DNA of 11,816 nt, from contig MNEW01000003.1 of the NCBI GenBank assembly GCA_001917895.1, forward strand, positions 1 to 11,816, given 5' to 3'. How positions within the stretch are numbered: the first letter of the stretch is position 1; every line of letters begins with the position of its first letter. This document shows, piece by piece, positions 1 to 8,356 of this stretch. Source of the stretch: Actinobacteria bacterium 13_1_40CM_66_12 (GTDB lineage: Bacteria > Chloroflexota > Dormibacteria > Dormibacterales > Dormibacteraceae). Under the pieces are notes generated by a model. That model ran no database searches. It worked only from the letters and a program-made list of their open reading frames with translations, and was not told the DNA's origin. The position numbers were made by a program, and so were the translations under genes.

Positions 1-858
1 CAGTACAACCTCATATGCGACGAAGCCGGCGGAATCCTCGACGACCTGGTCGTGTACTGGGGCGAGGAAGGTTTCTTCGTCGTCGTCAACGCCGCCAACC
101 GTGAGCAGGATCTCGAGTGGATGCGCGCCCACGCGACTGGCGGGGTCGAAATCGAAGACCGCACCTTCGAGCTGGGGCTGGTCGCATTTCAGGGCCCGAG
201 AGCCGCTGAGCTGATCCCGGCCGCGGGACTCGACGACCTGCCGTATTTCGGATTTCGGCCGGGCACCGTGGCTGGAGTCAGCGCGCTGGTCTCGCGCACC
301 GGTTACACCGGTGAAGATGGCTTCGAGATATTCGTCTCCGCCGATCGGGTGGACCAAGTCTGGGACGCGATACTCGAAAACGGCGCGCACGCCGGCGTCC
401 TTCCGGCCGGGCTGGGAGCACGCGATGCCACTCGCCTCGAGGCGGCACTCCGCTTGTATGGCAATGACATGGACGAAACCGTGAACCCATATGAGGCAGG
501 GCTCGGGTGGACAGTGCGGCTCGACAAGGGCGGATTCATCGGGCGAGACGCTCTCACGAAGGTCAAGGCTGACGGGCCCAAGCGGACGATTATTGGCCTC
601 CAGACCGCAGCGGGTGACATCGCCCGTCACGGGACCGCGGTGAGCAGCCGAGGCCGGCCGGTCGGCACCGTGACCAGCGGTACGCACTCATTCTTCCTCG
701 GCCACCCCATCGCGCTGGCGATGGTGGAAGTCGCATCATTGCGAGTCGGGGAAACGGCTGCCGTGGACGTTCGAGGTCGCGAAGCCTCCGCCGAGGTCGT
801 GCAGCTGCCTTTCTACCGCGGCTCGGCGCGATCGGCCGCCGCGCCGACGAAGTCCTGA
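1..858 (+). CDS. gcvT: Aminomethyltransferase, glycine cleavage system T protein (5' partial)
   Basis: The frame is open from base 1, so the start lies upstream; 285 residues are visible. The family is usually about 360-370 aa, so roughly 80-85 N-terminal residues are missing. The T protein takes the aminomethyl group from the lipoyl arm of GcvH and passes it to tetrahydrofolate, releasing ammonia, in the cytoplasm. Visible family motifs are GGILDDLVVYW (visible residues 10-20), whose Asp is at the position of the catalytic/folate-binding Asp101 of E. coli GcvT; VVNAANREQD; GYTGEDGFEIF; GLGARDATRLEA with R141 and D142 (visible numbering); and TSGTHSFFLGHPIALAMV near the C-terminus. The C-terminus carries a short Ala/Ser-rich tail. 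gcvH follows after 39 bp, so this is part of a gcvT-H-PA-PB operon. The product is certain; the upstream start and promoter (possibly with a glycine riboswitch) cannot be seen. Confidence 0.97.
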   Translation, partial: QYNLICDEAGGILDDLVVYWGEEGFFVVVNAANREQDLEWMRAHATGGVEIEDRTFELGLVAFQGPRAAELIPAAGLDDLPYFGFRPGTVAGVSALVSRTGYTGEDGFEIFVSADRVDQVWDAILENGAHAGVLPAGLGARDATRLEAALRLYGNDMDETVNPYEAGLGWTVRLDKGGFIGRDALTKVKADGPKRTIIGLQTAAGDIARHGTAVSSRGRPVGTVTSGTHSFFLGHPIALAMVEVASLRVGETAAVDVRGREASAEVVQLPFYRGSARSAAAPTKS

Positions 859-883
859 GCCGAGCCGCGGCGGCGTTCACGAA

Positions 884-891
884 GAGGGAGG
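884..891 (+). promoter_or_regulatory. Ribosome binding site of gcvH
   Basis: GAGGGAGG lies six bases before the ATG at 898. It is a strong, well-spaced Shine-Dalgarno and fixes the gcvH start. It sits in the 39-bp gcvT-gcvH gap. Confidence 0.75.
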
Positions 892-897
892 ATAGAA

Positions 898-1272
898 ATG
901 GCGGGCCGGCTGTACACCAAGAGCCATGAATGGCTGACCGTCGAAGGCAAGAGCGCCACCGTCGGCATCAGCGATTTCGCCCAATCGCAGCTCGGCGACG
1001 TCGTTTTTCTCGAGCTTCCGAGTCCGGGAAGGAAGCTGGAGGCGGGCGAGAGCTTTGGCGTCGTCGAGTCGGTCAAAGCCGCCAGCGATCTCTACGCTCC
1101 GCTTTCAGGCCGCGTGGCGGAGGTCAACGACAAGCTGGCCGGCAAGCCCGAGCTCATCAATTCGGATCCCTTCGGCGACGGCTGGATCCTGAAGCTCGAT
1201 ATCTCCGGTGAGCTGCCCAAGGATCTGATGGACGAGGACGCGTACAAGAAGTTCACGGAGACCGGCGCCTAG
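898..1272 (+). CDS. gcvH: Glycine cleavage system H protein (lipoyl carrier)
   Basis: This 124-aa protein is the usual H-protein length. It is the mobile lipoyl-bearing substrate that shuttles the aminomethyl group between the P, T and L proteins in the cytoplasm. The N-terminus LYTKSHEW is a family hallmark. The lipoylation site is in VVESVKAASD, with Lys60 as the modified residue. GDVVFLELP precedes it, and the following segment (YAPLSGRVAEVN, then LINSDPFGDGWILKL) matches the second half of the hybrid barrel-sandwich fold. The ATG is supported by a GAGGGAGG site six bases upstream. gcvPA begins one base after the stop, which implies translational coupling. A lipoate ligase or LipA/LipB would be needed for activity, but none is in the window. 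Confidence 0.98.
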   Translation: MAGRLYTKSHEWLTVEGKSATVGISDFAQSQLGDVVFLELPSPGRKLEAGESFGVVESVKAASDLYAPLSGRVAEVNDKLAGKPELINSDPFGDGWILKLDISGELPKDLMDEDAYKKFTETGA

Positions 1273-1273
1273 A

Positions 1274-2563
1274 TTGCCCTACCTCGTCCACTCCCCAGAA
1301 GAGCGCGCCGAGATGTTGGCCGCGATCGGGGTCGATTCCATGGAAGGTCTCCTTGTCGACATCCCGCAGTCGCTGCGCATCCCAAGACTCGAGCTCCCGA
1401 ATGGGTTGTCTGAGTTCGAAACGATGGGTCAGATCGCTTCGCTGGCCGCGCGTAATCGTGCCTATCCCGACCGCCTCACGTTTCGGGGCGGCGGGGTCTA
1501 TCGCCGGTTCATTCCTGCCCTCGTGGCGGCGGTTACGTCCAAACCCGAGTTCTACACGGCCTACACGCCTTACCAACCCGAGGCGAGCCAGGGCACGCTG
1601 CAGGCGATCTACGAATTTCAAACCCTCATCGCCGAGCTCACCGCGCTCGACGTTGCCAACGCATCGCTGTATGACGGAGCGACCGCGGTTGCCGAGGCGG
1701 CGATGATGGCGCACGTCCACACCGGCCGGAACGAGGTCCTCGTTGCCGGGTACGTGCATCCCGAATACGTCGAGGTCCTGCGCGGATTCAGCGAAGGTCG
1801 CGGCATCAAGGTCAAGAAGGGCTCTGAGCCAACCGCCAAGACGGCCGCGGTCGTCTTTCAGCAGCCGGATTTCCTTGGTCTTCTCGTCGACGCACGTGAT
1901 TTGACCCAGCGTGCGCACGATGTCGGGGCGCTCGCGATTGCGTGTGTCGATCCGATCAGCCTTGCCCTTCTGGCTCCGCCCGGCGAGTACGGCGCGGACA
2001 TCGCCGTCGGCGAGGGGCAGCAGCTCGGCCTCAGCCCCAGCTATGGCGGTCCACACGTCGGATTCGTCGCCTGCCGCAAGGAGCTTGTGCGCCGCCTGCC
2101 CGGCCGCTTGATCGGTACATCGCACGACGCCGAGGGGCGGCGCGGATTTGTTCTCACTCTCACCGCGCGCGAGCAGCACATCCGGCGCGAGAAGGCGACC
2201 TCCAACATCTGCACCAACCATTCGCTGTGCGCACTGGCGGCCAGCGTCTACATGACCTATATGGGGGCCGAAGGCATGCGCCACATCGCCGAGGTCAGCT
2301 TCAAGCGCGCCCACGCGTTGGCGGAGCGGCTCGCGAAGTTGCCAGGTTGGGAGCTCGCGTTTCCCGAGCGGCGGTTCCTGAACGAGTTCCCGATTCGCGT
2401 GCCGAAAGCGGCGGCGGTGAATCGTAAGCTGGCCCGCAAGGGAATGCTCGGCGGGCTGGACGTTCATCGCTGGTTCCGCGAGCTCAACGGGGTGCTCACC
2501 TTCACATGCACAGAGGTCAACGATGCCCGCGCTATTGACGACCTCGTCGAGGCGCTGAGCTGA
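1274..2563 (+). CDS. gcvPA: Glycine dehydrogenase (decarboxylating) subunit 1 (P-protein alpha)
   Basis: A 429-aa subunit of the two-chain P protein, which decarboxylates glycine and loads the aminomethyl group onto lipoyl-GcvH. The TTG start is chosen because PYLVHSPEERAEML aligns with the usual GcvPA N-terminus, and it sits one base after the gcvH stop (TAG-A-TTG). The nearest Shine-Dalgarno-like GGAG (1257-1260) is 13 bases upstream, so coupling to gcvH is likely. Family motifs are AYTPYQPEASQGTLQAIYEF, SLYDGATAVAEAA, PPGEYGADIAVGEGQQLGL, YGGPHVGF, RGFVLTLTAREQHIRREKA and TSNICTNHSLCALAASVYM. The alpha chain lacks the PLP lysine, as expected; that residue is in GcvPB. It is slightly shorter than the roughly 445 aa I would expect: the segment around residues 177-195 (GIKVKKGSEPTAKTAAVVF) is abbreviated. 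The next gene overlaps by one base. Confidence 0.96.
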   Translation: MPYLVHSPEERAEMLAAIGVDSMEGLLVDIPQSLRIPRLELPNGLSEFETMGQIASLAARNRAYPDRLTFRGGGVYRRFIPALVAAVTSKPEFYTAYTPYQPEASQGTLQAIYEFQTLIAELTALDVANASLYDGATAVAEAAMMAHVHTGRNEVLVAGYVHPEYVEVLRGFSEGRGIKVKKGSEPTAKTAAVVFQQPDFLGLLVDARDLTQRAHDVGALAIACVDPISLALLAPPGEYGADIAVGEGQQLGLSPSYGGPHVGFVACRKELVRRLPGRLIGTSHDAEGRRGFVLTLTAREQHIRREKATSNICTNHSLCALAASVYMTYMGAEGMRHIAEVSFKRAHALAERLAKLPGWELAFPERRFLNEFPIRVPKAAAVNRKLARKGMLGGLDVHRWFRELNGVLTFTCTEVNDARAIDDLVEALS

Positions 2564-4059
2564 TGACCGAGCTGCTGAGCTTCGAAAAGAGCCGGCCGAA
2601 CGTGCATGCGCCACGCCTACCAGACGCGGATGTCACCGCTCCGGAGCTCGAGGAAGTCTTCCCTACAGAGCTCCTGCGGTCTCAGCCCCCCACCTTGCCG
2701 AGGCTGAGCGAGCCCGAAGTCATGCGCCACTACAGCAGGCTCGCCTCGATGAACTACTCGATCAGCGAGCAGTTCTACCCATTGGGCAGCTGCACCATGA
2801 AGTACAACCCCGTCGCCAACGAAGCCGCGGCGGCTCTGCCTGGGTTTTCCGCCCTGCACCCATATCAGGAGGAGGACAGCGTCCAGGGCGCGCTCGAGCT
2901 GATGTGGCGTCTCGAGCAGGCCTTGTGCGCGGTGGTCGGAGTCGATCGAGTCACCCTGCAGCCGGCTGCCGGCGCCCACGGCGAGTGGACCGCGCTGCGC
3001 ATGATCCAGGCCTACCACCGCTCTCGCGGCGAAGCCCGGACCGAAGTCCTCGTCCCCGATTCAGCCCACGGGACGAATCCGGCCAGCGCCGCCCTCAGTG
3101 GATTCCAGGTCGTGGAGGTGGCTTCCGCCCCGGACGGGCGCATCAGCCTGGCCGACCTGGAGTCGAAGCTCTCGAGTAAAGTCGCCGCTTTGATGCTGAC
3201 TAACCCCAACACCTTGGGTCTCTTTGAAAGAGACATACTGGATATAGCTGAGCTGGTGCACAACACGGGAGCCATGCTCTACTACGACGGCGCCAACCTC
3301 AACGCCTTCATGGGCGTCTGCCGGCCCGGCGACATGGGTTTCGACGCCGTCCACATGAACCTGCACAAGACTTTCACGACCCCCCATGGCGGGGGCGGGC
3401 CGGGCGCCGGTCCGGTAGGCGTGAAGACCGAACTGGTTCCGTTCCTGCCGGCGCCAACGGTTGAACGCATGAACGGCCATCTCAAGCTCGACTTCAAGCG
3501 GCCGCAGTCGATCGGCAGGGTGCGCAGCTTTTACGGCAACTTCGGGATGCTCGTGCGCGCGTACACCTACATCGTCGCGATGGGTGGGGACGGGCTGACG
3601 CAGGCCTCGATGGACGCCGTGCTTTCGGCCAACTACCTGCGCAAGCGCGTCGAGGGCCTTCTCGAGATGCCACACGATGGCCCGTGCATGCACGAGTTCG
3701 TGGCGAGCGCCCGCAACCTTGCCCCCAACGGCATCAAGGCGCTCGACGTGGCCAAGGGCCTTCTCGAACGCGACTTTTATGCCCCCACGATCTACTTCCC
3801 GCTGGTCGTTCCAGAGGCGATCATGGTCGAGCCCACCGAGACCGAAAGCAAGCCGACGCTGGACGCCTTCGCAGCGGCGATTGCGGACATCGTGCGCGAG
3901 GCAAAAGAGGAGCCGGACAGGCTGCATCACGCGCCCCACGGCCTGCCCGTCGGCCGCCTGGACGAGGTGGCCACGGCACGCCGTATCAACGCCTTTCTGC
4001 AGGGCCAGAGCGAGGACCCCGTCCTGCGCTGGAAACCAGATCAAAATCAGGCCTGTTAA
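2563..4059 (+). CDS. gcvPB: Glycine dehydrogenase (decarboxylating) subunit 2 (P-protein beta, PLP-binding)
   Basis: This 498-aa chain is the PLP-bearing half of the split P protein. The PLP lysine is K269 in the motif HMNLHKTFTTPHGGGGPGAG. Other hallmarks are FEKSRP at the N-terminus, NYSISEQFYPLGSCTMKYNP, LQPAAGAHGEWTALRMI, DSAHGTNPASAA, MLTNPNTLGLFE and YYDGANLNAFMG. The C-terminal part keeps APTIYFPLVVPEAIMVEPTE. The ATG at 2563 overlaps the gcvPA TGA by one base (TGATG), with GAGG at 2549-2552 as a plausible Shine-Dalgarno, so equal synthesis of the two P subunits is likely. Bases 3175-3250 use more AT-rich codons (AGT AAA, TTT GAA AGA, two ATA) than the flanks. This is the last gene of the gcv unit; the L protein gene is not present. 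Length and motifs are normal and nothing suggests inactivation. Confidence 0.98.
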   Translation: MTELLSFEKSRPNVHAPRLPDADVTAPELEEVFPTELLRSQPPTLPRLSEPEVMRHYSRLASMNYSISEQFYPLGSCTMKYNPVANEAAAALPGFSALHPYQEEDSVQGALELMWRLEQALCAVVGVDRVTLQPAAGAHGEWTALRMIQAYHRSRGEARTEVLVPDSAHGTNPASAALSGFQVVEVASAPDGRISLADLESKLSSKVAALMLTNPNTLGLFERDILDIAELVHNTGAMLYYDGANLNAFMGVCRPGDMGFDAVHMNLHKTFTTPHGGGGPGAGPVGVKTELVPFLPAPTVERMNGHLKLDFKRPQSIGRVRSFYGNFGMLVRAYTYIVAMGGDGLTQASMDAVLSANYLRKRVEGLLEMPHDGPCMHEFVASARNLAPNGIKALDVAKGLLERDFYAPTIYFPLVVPEAIMVEPTETESKPTLDAFAAAIADIVREAKEEPDRLHHAPHGLPVGRLDEVATARRINAFLQGQSEDPVLRWKPDQNQAC

Positions 4060-4060
4060 G

Positions 4061-4080
4061 GGCCTTCCCGAGGCCATTTT
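4061..4080 (+). terminator. Possible weak intrinsic terminator after gcvPB
   Basis: GGCCT (4061-4065) and AGGCC (4071-4075) form a perfect 5-bp GC-rich stem with a 5-base loop TCCCG, followed by ATTTT. It starts two bases after the gcvPB stop. The stem is short and the T tract is weak, so it may be only partly efficient or a chance hairpin. Confidence 0.35.
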
Positions 4081-4096
4081 CGAACTCGAAATCCGG

Positions 4097-4102
4097 TAAA
4101 AT
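4097..4102 (+). promoter_or_regulatory. Candidate -10 element for the gyrB unit
   Basis: TAAAAT matches five of six bases of the TATAAT consensus and lies in the most AT-rich stretch of the window, within the only sizeable intergenic gap. Initiation would fall near 4108-4112, giving a leader of about 60 bases before gyrB. No convincing -35 box is seen (CCATTT at 17-bp spacing is poor), so this is a suggestion only. Confidence 0.35.
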
Positions 4103-4129
4103 TGGTGTCCTGAGACTCTGCCCAGTTGA

Positions 4130-6118
<1,989 letters not shown>

Positions 6119-6119
6119 A

Positions 6120-6124
6120 GAGGG
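6120..6124 (+). promoter_or_regulatory. Ribosome binding site of plsX
   Basis: GAGGG, within AAGAGGGCGG, begins just after the gyrB stop and lies nine bases before the plsX ATG at 6134. The short gap has no room for a separate promoter. Confidence 0.6.
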
Positions 6125-6133
6125 CGGCCACCG

Positions 6134-7108
6134 ATGCGAATAGCAGTCGACGCCATGGGCGGCGATCACGCGCCGGCGCAGGTGTTGGAGGGCGCCTCGC
6201 AGGCGGTCGCGGAGTACGGCATCGAGGTTGCCGTGGTCGGTTCGCCTGCGATCGTGCAGCCGTTGCTCGACAAGCATCCGCGATTGACGCTGTGCCCCTC
6301 CACGCAGGTCATCGCCATGGACGAGCATCCCGCGCAGGCAGTGCGGTCCAAGCCCGATTCGTCGATGGCGGTCTGCGCGCGCCTGTGCAAAGAAGGCAGG
6401 GCTGATGGCTGGATCTCCGCGGGCAACTCAGGCGCGATCATGGCCACAGCACTCTTCATCCAGGGGCGCATCAGAGGTGTGGAGCGTCCCGCGTTGGGTT
6501 CGATCGTGCCGATCAAGAATGGGTTCGCCTACTTTCTAGACGTCGGCGCCAACGTTGACTCTAAGCCCGAATACATGGTCCAGTTCGCGGCCATGGGCGC
6601 TGTCTATGCGCGCGAGATGATGGGCCGGTCCGATCCGCGGGTGGGCCTGTTGAGCAATGGCGAGGAGGAGGGCAAGGGGGACGAGCTCGTCAAGGAGACG
6701 GCGCGCCGGCTGAATGGCTCGATGCGCGGCTTCATAGGCAACGTCGAGCCCAAGGACCTTTACGCCGGCAAGGCCGACGTCGTCGTCGCCGACGGCTTCG
6801 TCGGCAACATTGCTATCAAGATGGCCGAGGCGACTGCGGATTTTCTGTTCCGAAGCCTGCGCGAGGAGATTCCACGCACGCTACAGGGCAAGGTGGGCGG
6901 TGCGCTCATCCGTGACGGCGTTCAGCGGCTGCGCGGCAGCATGGACTGGAGAGAGTTCGGCGGTGCACCGCTGCTCGGCATCGATGGGGTCGCGGTGGTG
7001 GCGCACGGGCGGTCCGACGCGCGTGCCATCAAGAACGCAATCCGCGTGACGAAGGAAGCCGTCGAGAATCAACTCGTGCGTAAGATTCGGGCTGAGGTGG
7101 GGAAGTGA
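6134..7108 (+). CDS. plsX: Phosphate acyltransferase PlsX
   Basis: A 324-aa PlsX, which converts acyl-ACP and phosphate to acyl-phosphate, the acyl donor for PlsY in bacterial phospholipid synthesis. It is a soluble, peripherally membrane-associated enzyme. The N-terminus MRIAVDAMGGDHAP is diagnostic. Other motifs are DEHPAQAVRSKPDSSM, ISAGNSGAIMATALF, FLDVGANVDSKPEYMVQFA, GLLSNGEEEGKG, FIGNVEPKDL, ADVVVADGFVGNIAIK and the C-terminal FGGAPLLGIDGVAVVAHG. The length is normal. It sits 15 bp after gyrB and overlaps fabF by 4 bp (GTGA). plsX is usually found with fabH, fabD, fabG and acpP (often also rpmF); here only fabF follows and the set is inserted between gyrB and gyrA, which I find unusual. 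It is likely co-transcribed with gyrase. Confidence 0.97.
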   Translation: MRIAVDAMGGDHAPAQVLEGASQAVAEYGIEVAVVGSPAIVQPLLDKHPRLTLCPSTQVIAMDEHPAQAVRSKPDSSMAVCARLCKEGRADGWISAGNSGAIMATALFIQGRIRGVERPALGSIVPIKNGFAYFLDVGANVDSKPEYMVQFAAMGAVYAREMMGRSDPRVGLLSNGEEEGKGDELVKETARRLNGSMRGFIGNVEPKDLYAGKADVVVADGFVGNIAIKMAEATADFLFRSLREEIPRTLQGKVGGALIRDGVQRLRGSMDWREFGGAPLLGIDGVAVVAHGRSDARAIKNAIRVTKEAVENQLVRKIRAEVGK

Positions 7109-8355
7109 AGAACAACGGGCGCGTGCGCGTAGTCGTGACCGGGATGGGAACGGTGAACCCGCTCGGCAAATCCCTCGACGAATATTGGGACGGGCTCATC
7201 GAGGGCCGCAGCACCGCCCGCATGGTCGAAGGCTCGTACTCGACAGAGAAGCTCACGACCAAGTTCGCCTGCGAAGTGCACGGTTTCGATCCGACCCAGT
7301 ACATGGACCGGAAGACCGCGCAGCGGATGGCGCGCTTTTCGCAGCTGGCGGTGGCGGCGTCGTCCATGGCCCTCGAGGACTCCGGCCTGGACCTTTCCAA
7401 AGAAGACGACTTTCGCGTCGGGGTTGACATGGGGACCGGTATCGGTGGCTTCATCGAGATGACCGGCGGCGCGATCTCTTACGCGACCAAGGGCAGGCTG
7501 AATCCGCTCTACGCGCCGATGATCATCCCGAACATGGCGGCCGCATCGGTCGCGATGGCCTTCCACCTTCGCGGTCCGAACACGACCGTCACCACCGCCT
7601 GTGCGGCGTCGACCCACACCCTGGGCGATGCCACCAGGATCATCCAGCACGGCGATGCGGACGTCATGCTTGCGGGCGGCTCGGAGGCCTCCCTTTGCGA
7701 AGTGGGAATCTCGGCGTTCAATGCGATCCGCGCTCTTTCCACGCGCAATGACGCGCCGGAAAAAGCGAGCCGGCCATTTGATCGTGATCGCGACGGTTTC
7801 GTGCCCGGCGAGGGCGCGGGCACGCTGGTGCTGGAGTCGATCGATCACGCCATCAACCGCGGCGCCCGGATCTACGGCGAGGTCTTGGGCTTCGCGACTA
7901 CGTGTGATGCGTTTCATCAGGTGGCTCCCGATGAGACCGGCGAGGCGCCGGCCCAGGCGATCAAGCTGGCGTTGAAGGACGCGGGGGTCGAGCCGAAGGA
8001 CCTCGATTACGTCAACGCGCACGGCACCTCGACGCAGTTGAACGACGCCGGCGAGACCAAAGCGCTGAAGCTCGCGCTTGGCGAGGACGCCTACAAGGTG
8101 GCGATCAGCAGCACCAAGTCGATGATCGGCCACCTGCTCGGCGCCGCCGGCGCCGTGGAGGCGATCGCGACTTTGCTGACCATCAATCGTGGGCTCATCC
8201 ACCCGACGATCAACTACGAAAATCCAGACCCAGAATGCGACCTCGACTATGTGCCGAACGTGGCCCGCCGGAAGGACGTGCACGTTGCCATCTCCAACGG
8301 TTTCGGCTTCGGCGGGCACAACGCAGTCGTGGTCCTGAAGAAGTACGAGGAATAG
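7105..8355 (+). CDS. fabF: 3-oxoacyl-[acyl-carrier-protein] synthase II (KAS II)
   Basis: A 416-aa condensing enzyme of type II fatty acid synthesis that elongates acyl-ACP with malonyl-ACP. The catalytic triad is visible: Cys166 in [14 protein letters not shown], His306 in [12 protein letters not shown] and His343 in [16 protein letters not shown] (with Lys338), matching Cys163, His303 and His340 of E. coli FabF. The N-terminus [13 protein letters not shown] and the C-terminal [16 protein letters not shown] are also typical. The GTG start overlaps the plsX stop (GTGA) and is preceded by GAGG (7094-7097) at 7-base spacing. The Cys-His-His set favours elongating KAS I/II over FabH, which uses Cys-His-Asn. 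FabF is favoured over FabB by length and the GTSTQLND sequence. A polyketide synthase beta-ketoacyl synthase is unlikely because no ACP or partner domains are nearby. gyrA starts one base after its stop. Confidence 0.95.
   Translation: MKNNGRVRVVVTGMGTVNPLGKSLDEYWDGLIEGRSTARMVEGSYSTEKLTTKFACEVHGFDPTQYMDRKTAQRMARFSQLAVAASSMALEDSGLDLSKEDDFRVGVDMGTGIGGFIEMTGGAISYATKGRLNPLYAPMIIPNMAAASVAMAFHLRGPNTTVTTACAASTHTLGDATRIIQHGDADVMLAGGSEASLCEVGISAFNAIRALSTRNDAPEKASRPFDRDRDGFVPGEGAGTLVLESIDHAINRGARIYGEVLGFATTCDAFHQVAPDETGEAPAQAIKLALKDAGVEPKDLDYVNAHGTSTQLNDAGETKALKLALGEDAYKVAISSTKSMIGHLLGAAGAVEAIATLLTINRGLIHPTINYENPDPECDLDYVPNVARRKDVHVAISNGFGFGGHNAVVVLKKYEE
8347..8351 (+). promoter_or_regulatory. Ribosome binding site deciding the TTG start of gyrA
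   Basis: GAGGA, inside the last codons of fabF, lies five bases before TTG 8357. It supports TTG as the gyrA start over the in-frame ATG at 8411, whose own purine run abuts it with no spacing and which would remove the conserved N-terminal arm. Confidence 0.65.
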
Positions 8356-8356
8356 A

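Noticed and set aside
835..874. 9-bp perfect inverted repeat (835-843 with 866-874) spanning the gcvT stop
   Set aside because: The loop is 22 bases, no T tract follows, and the arms are simple GC/CGG runs. Several such matches are expected by chance in 12 kb of GC-rich sequence.
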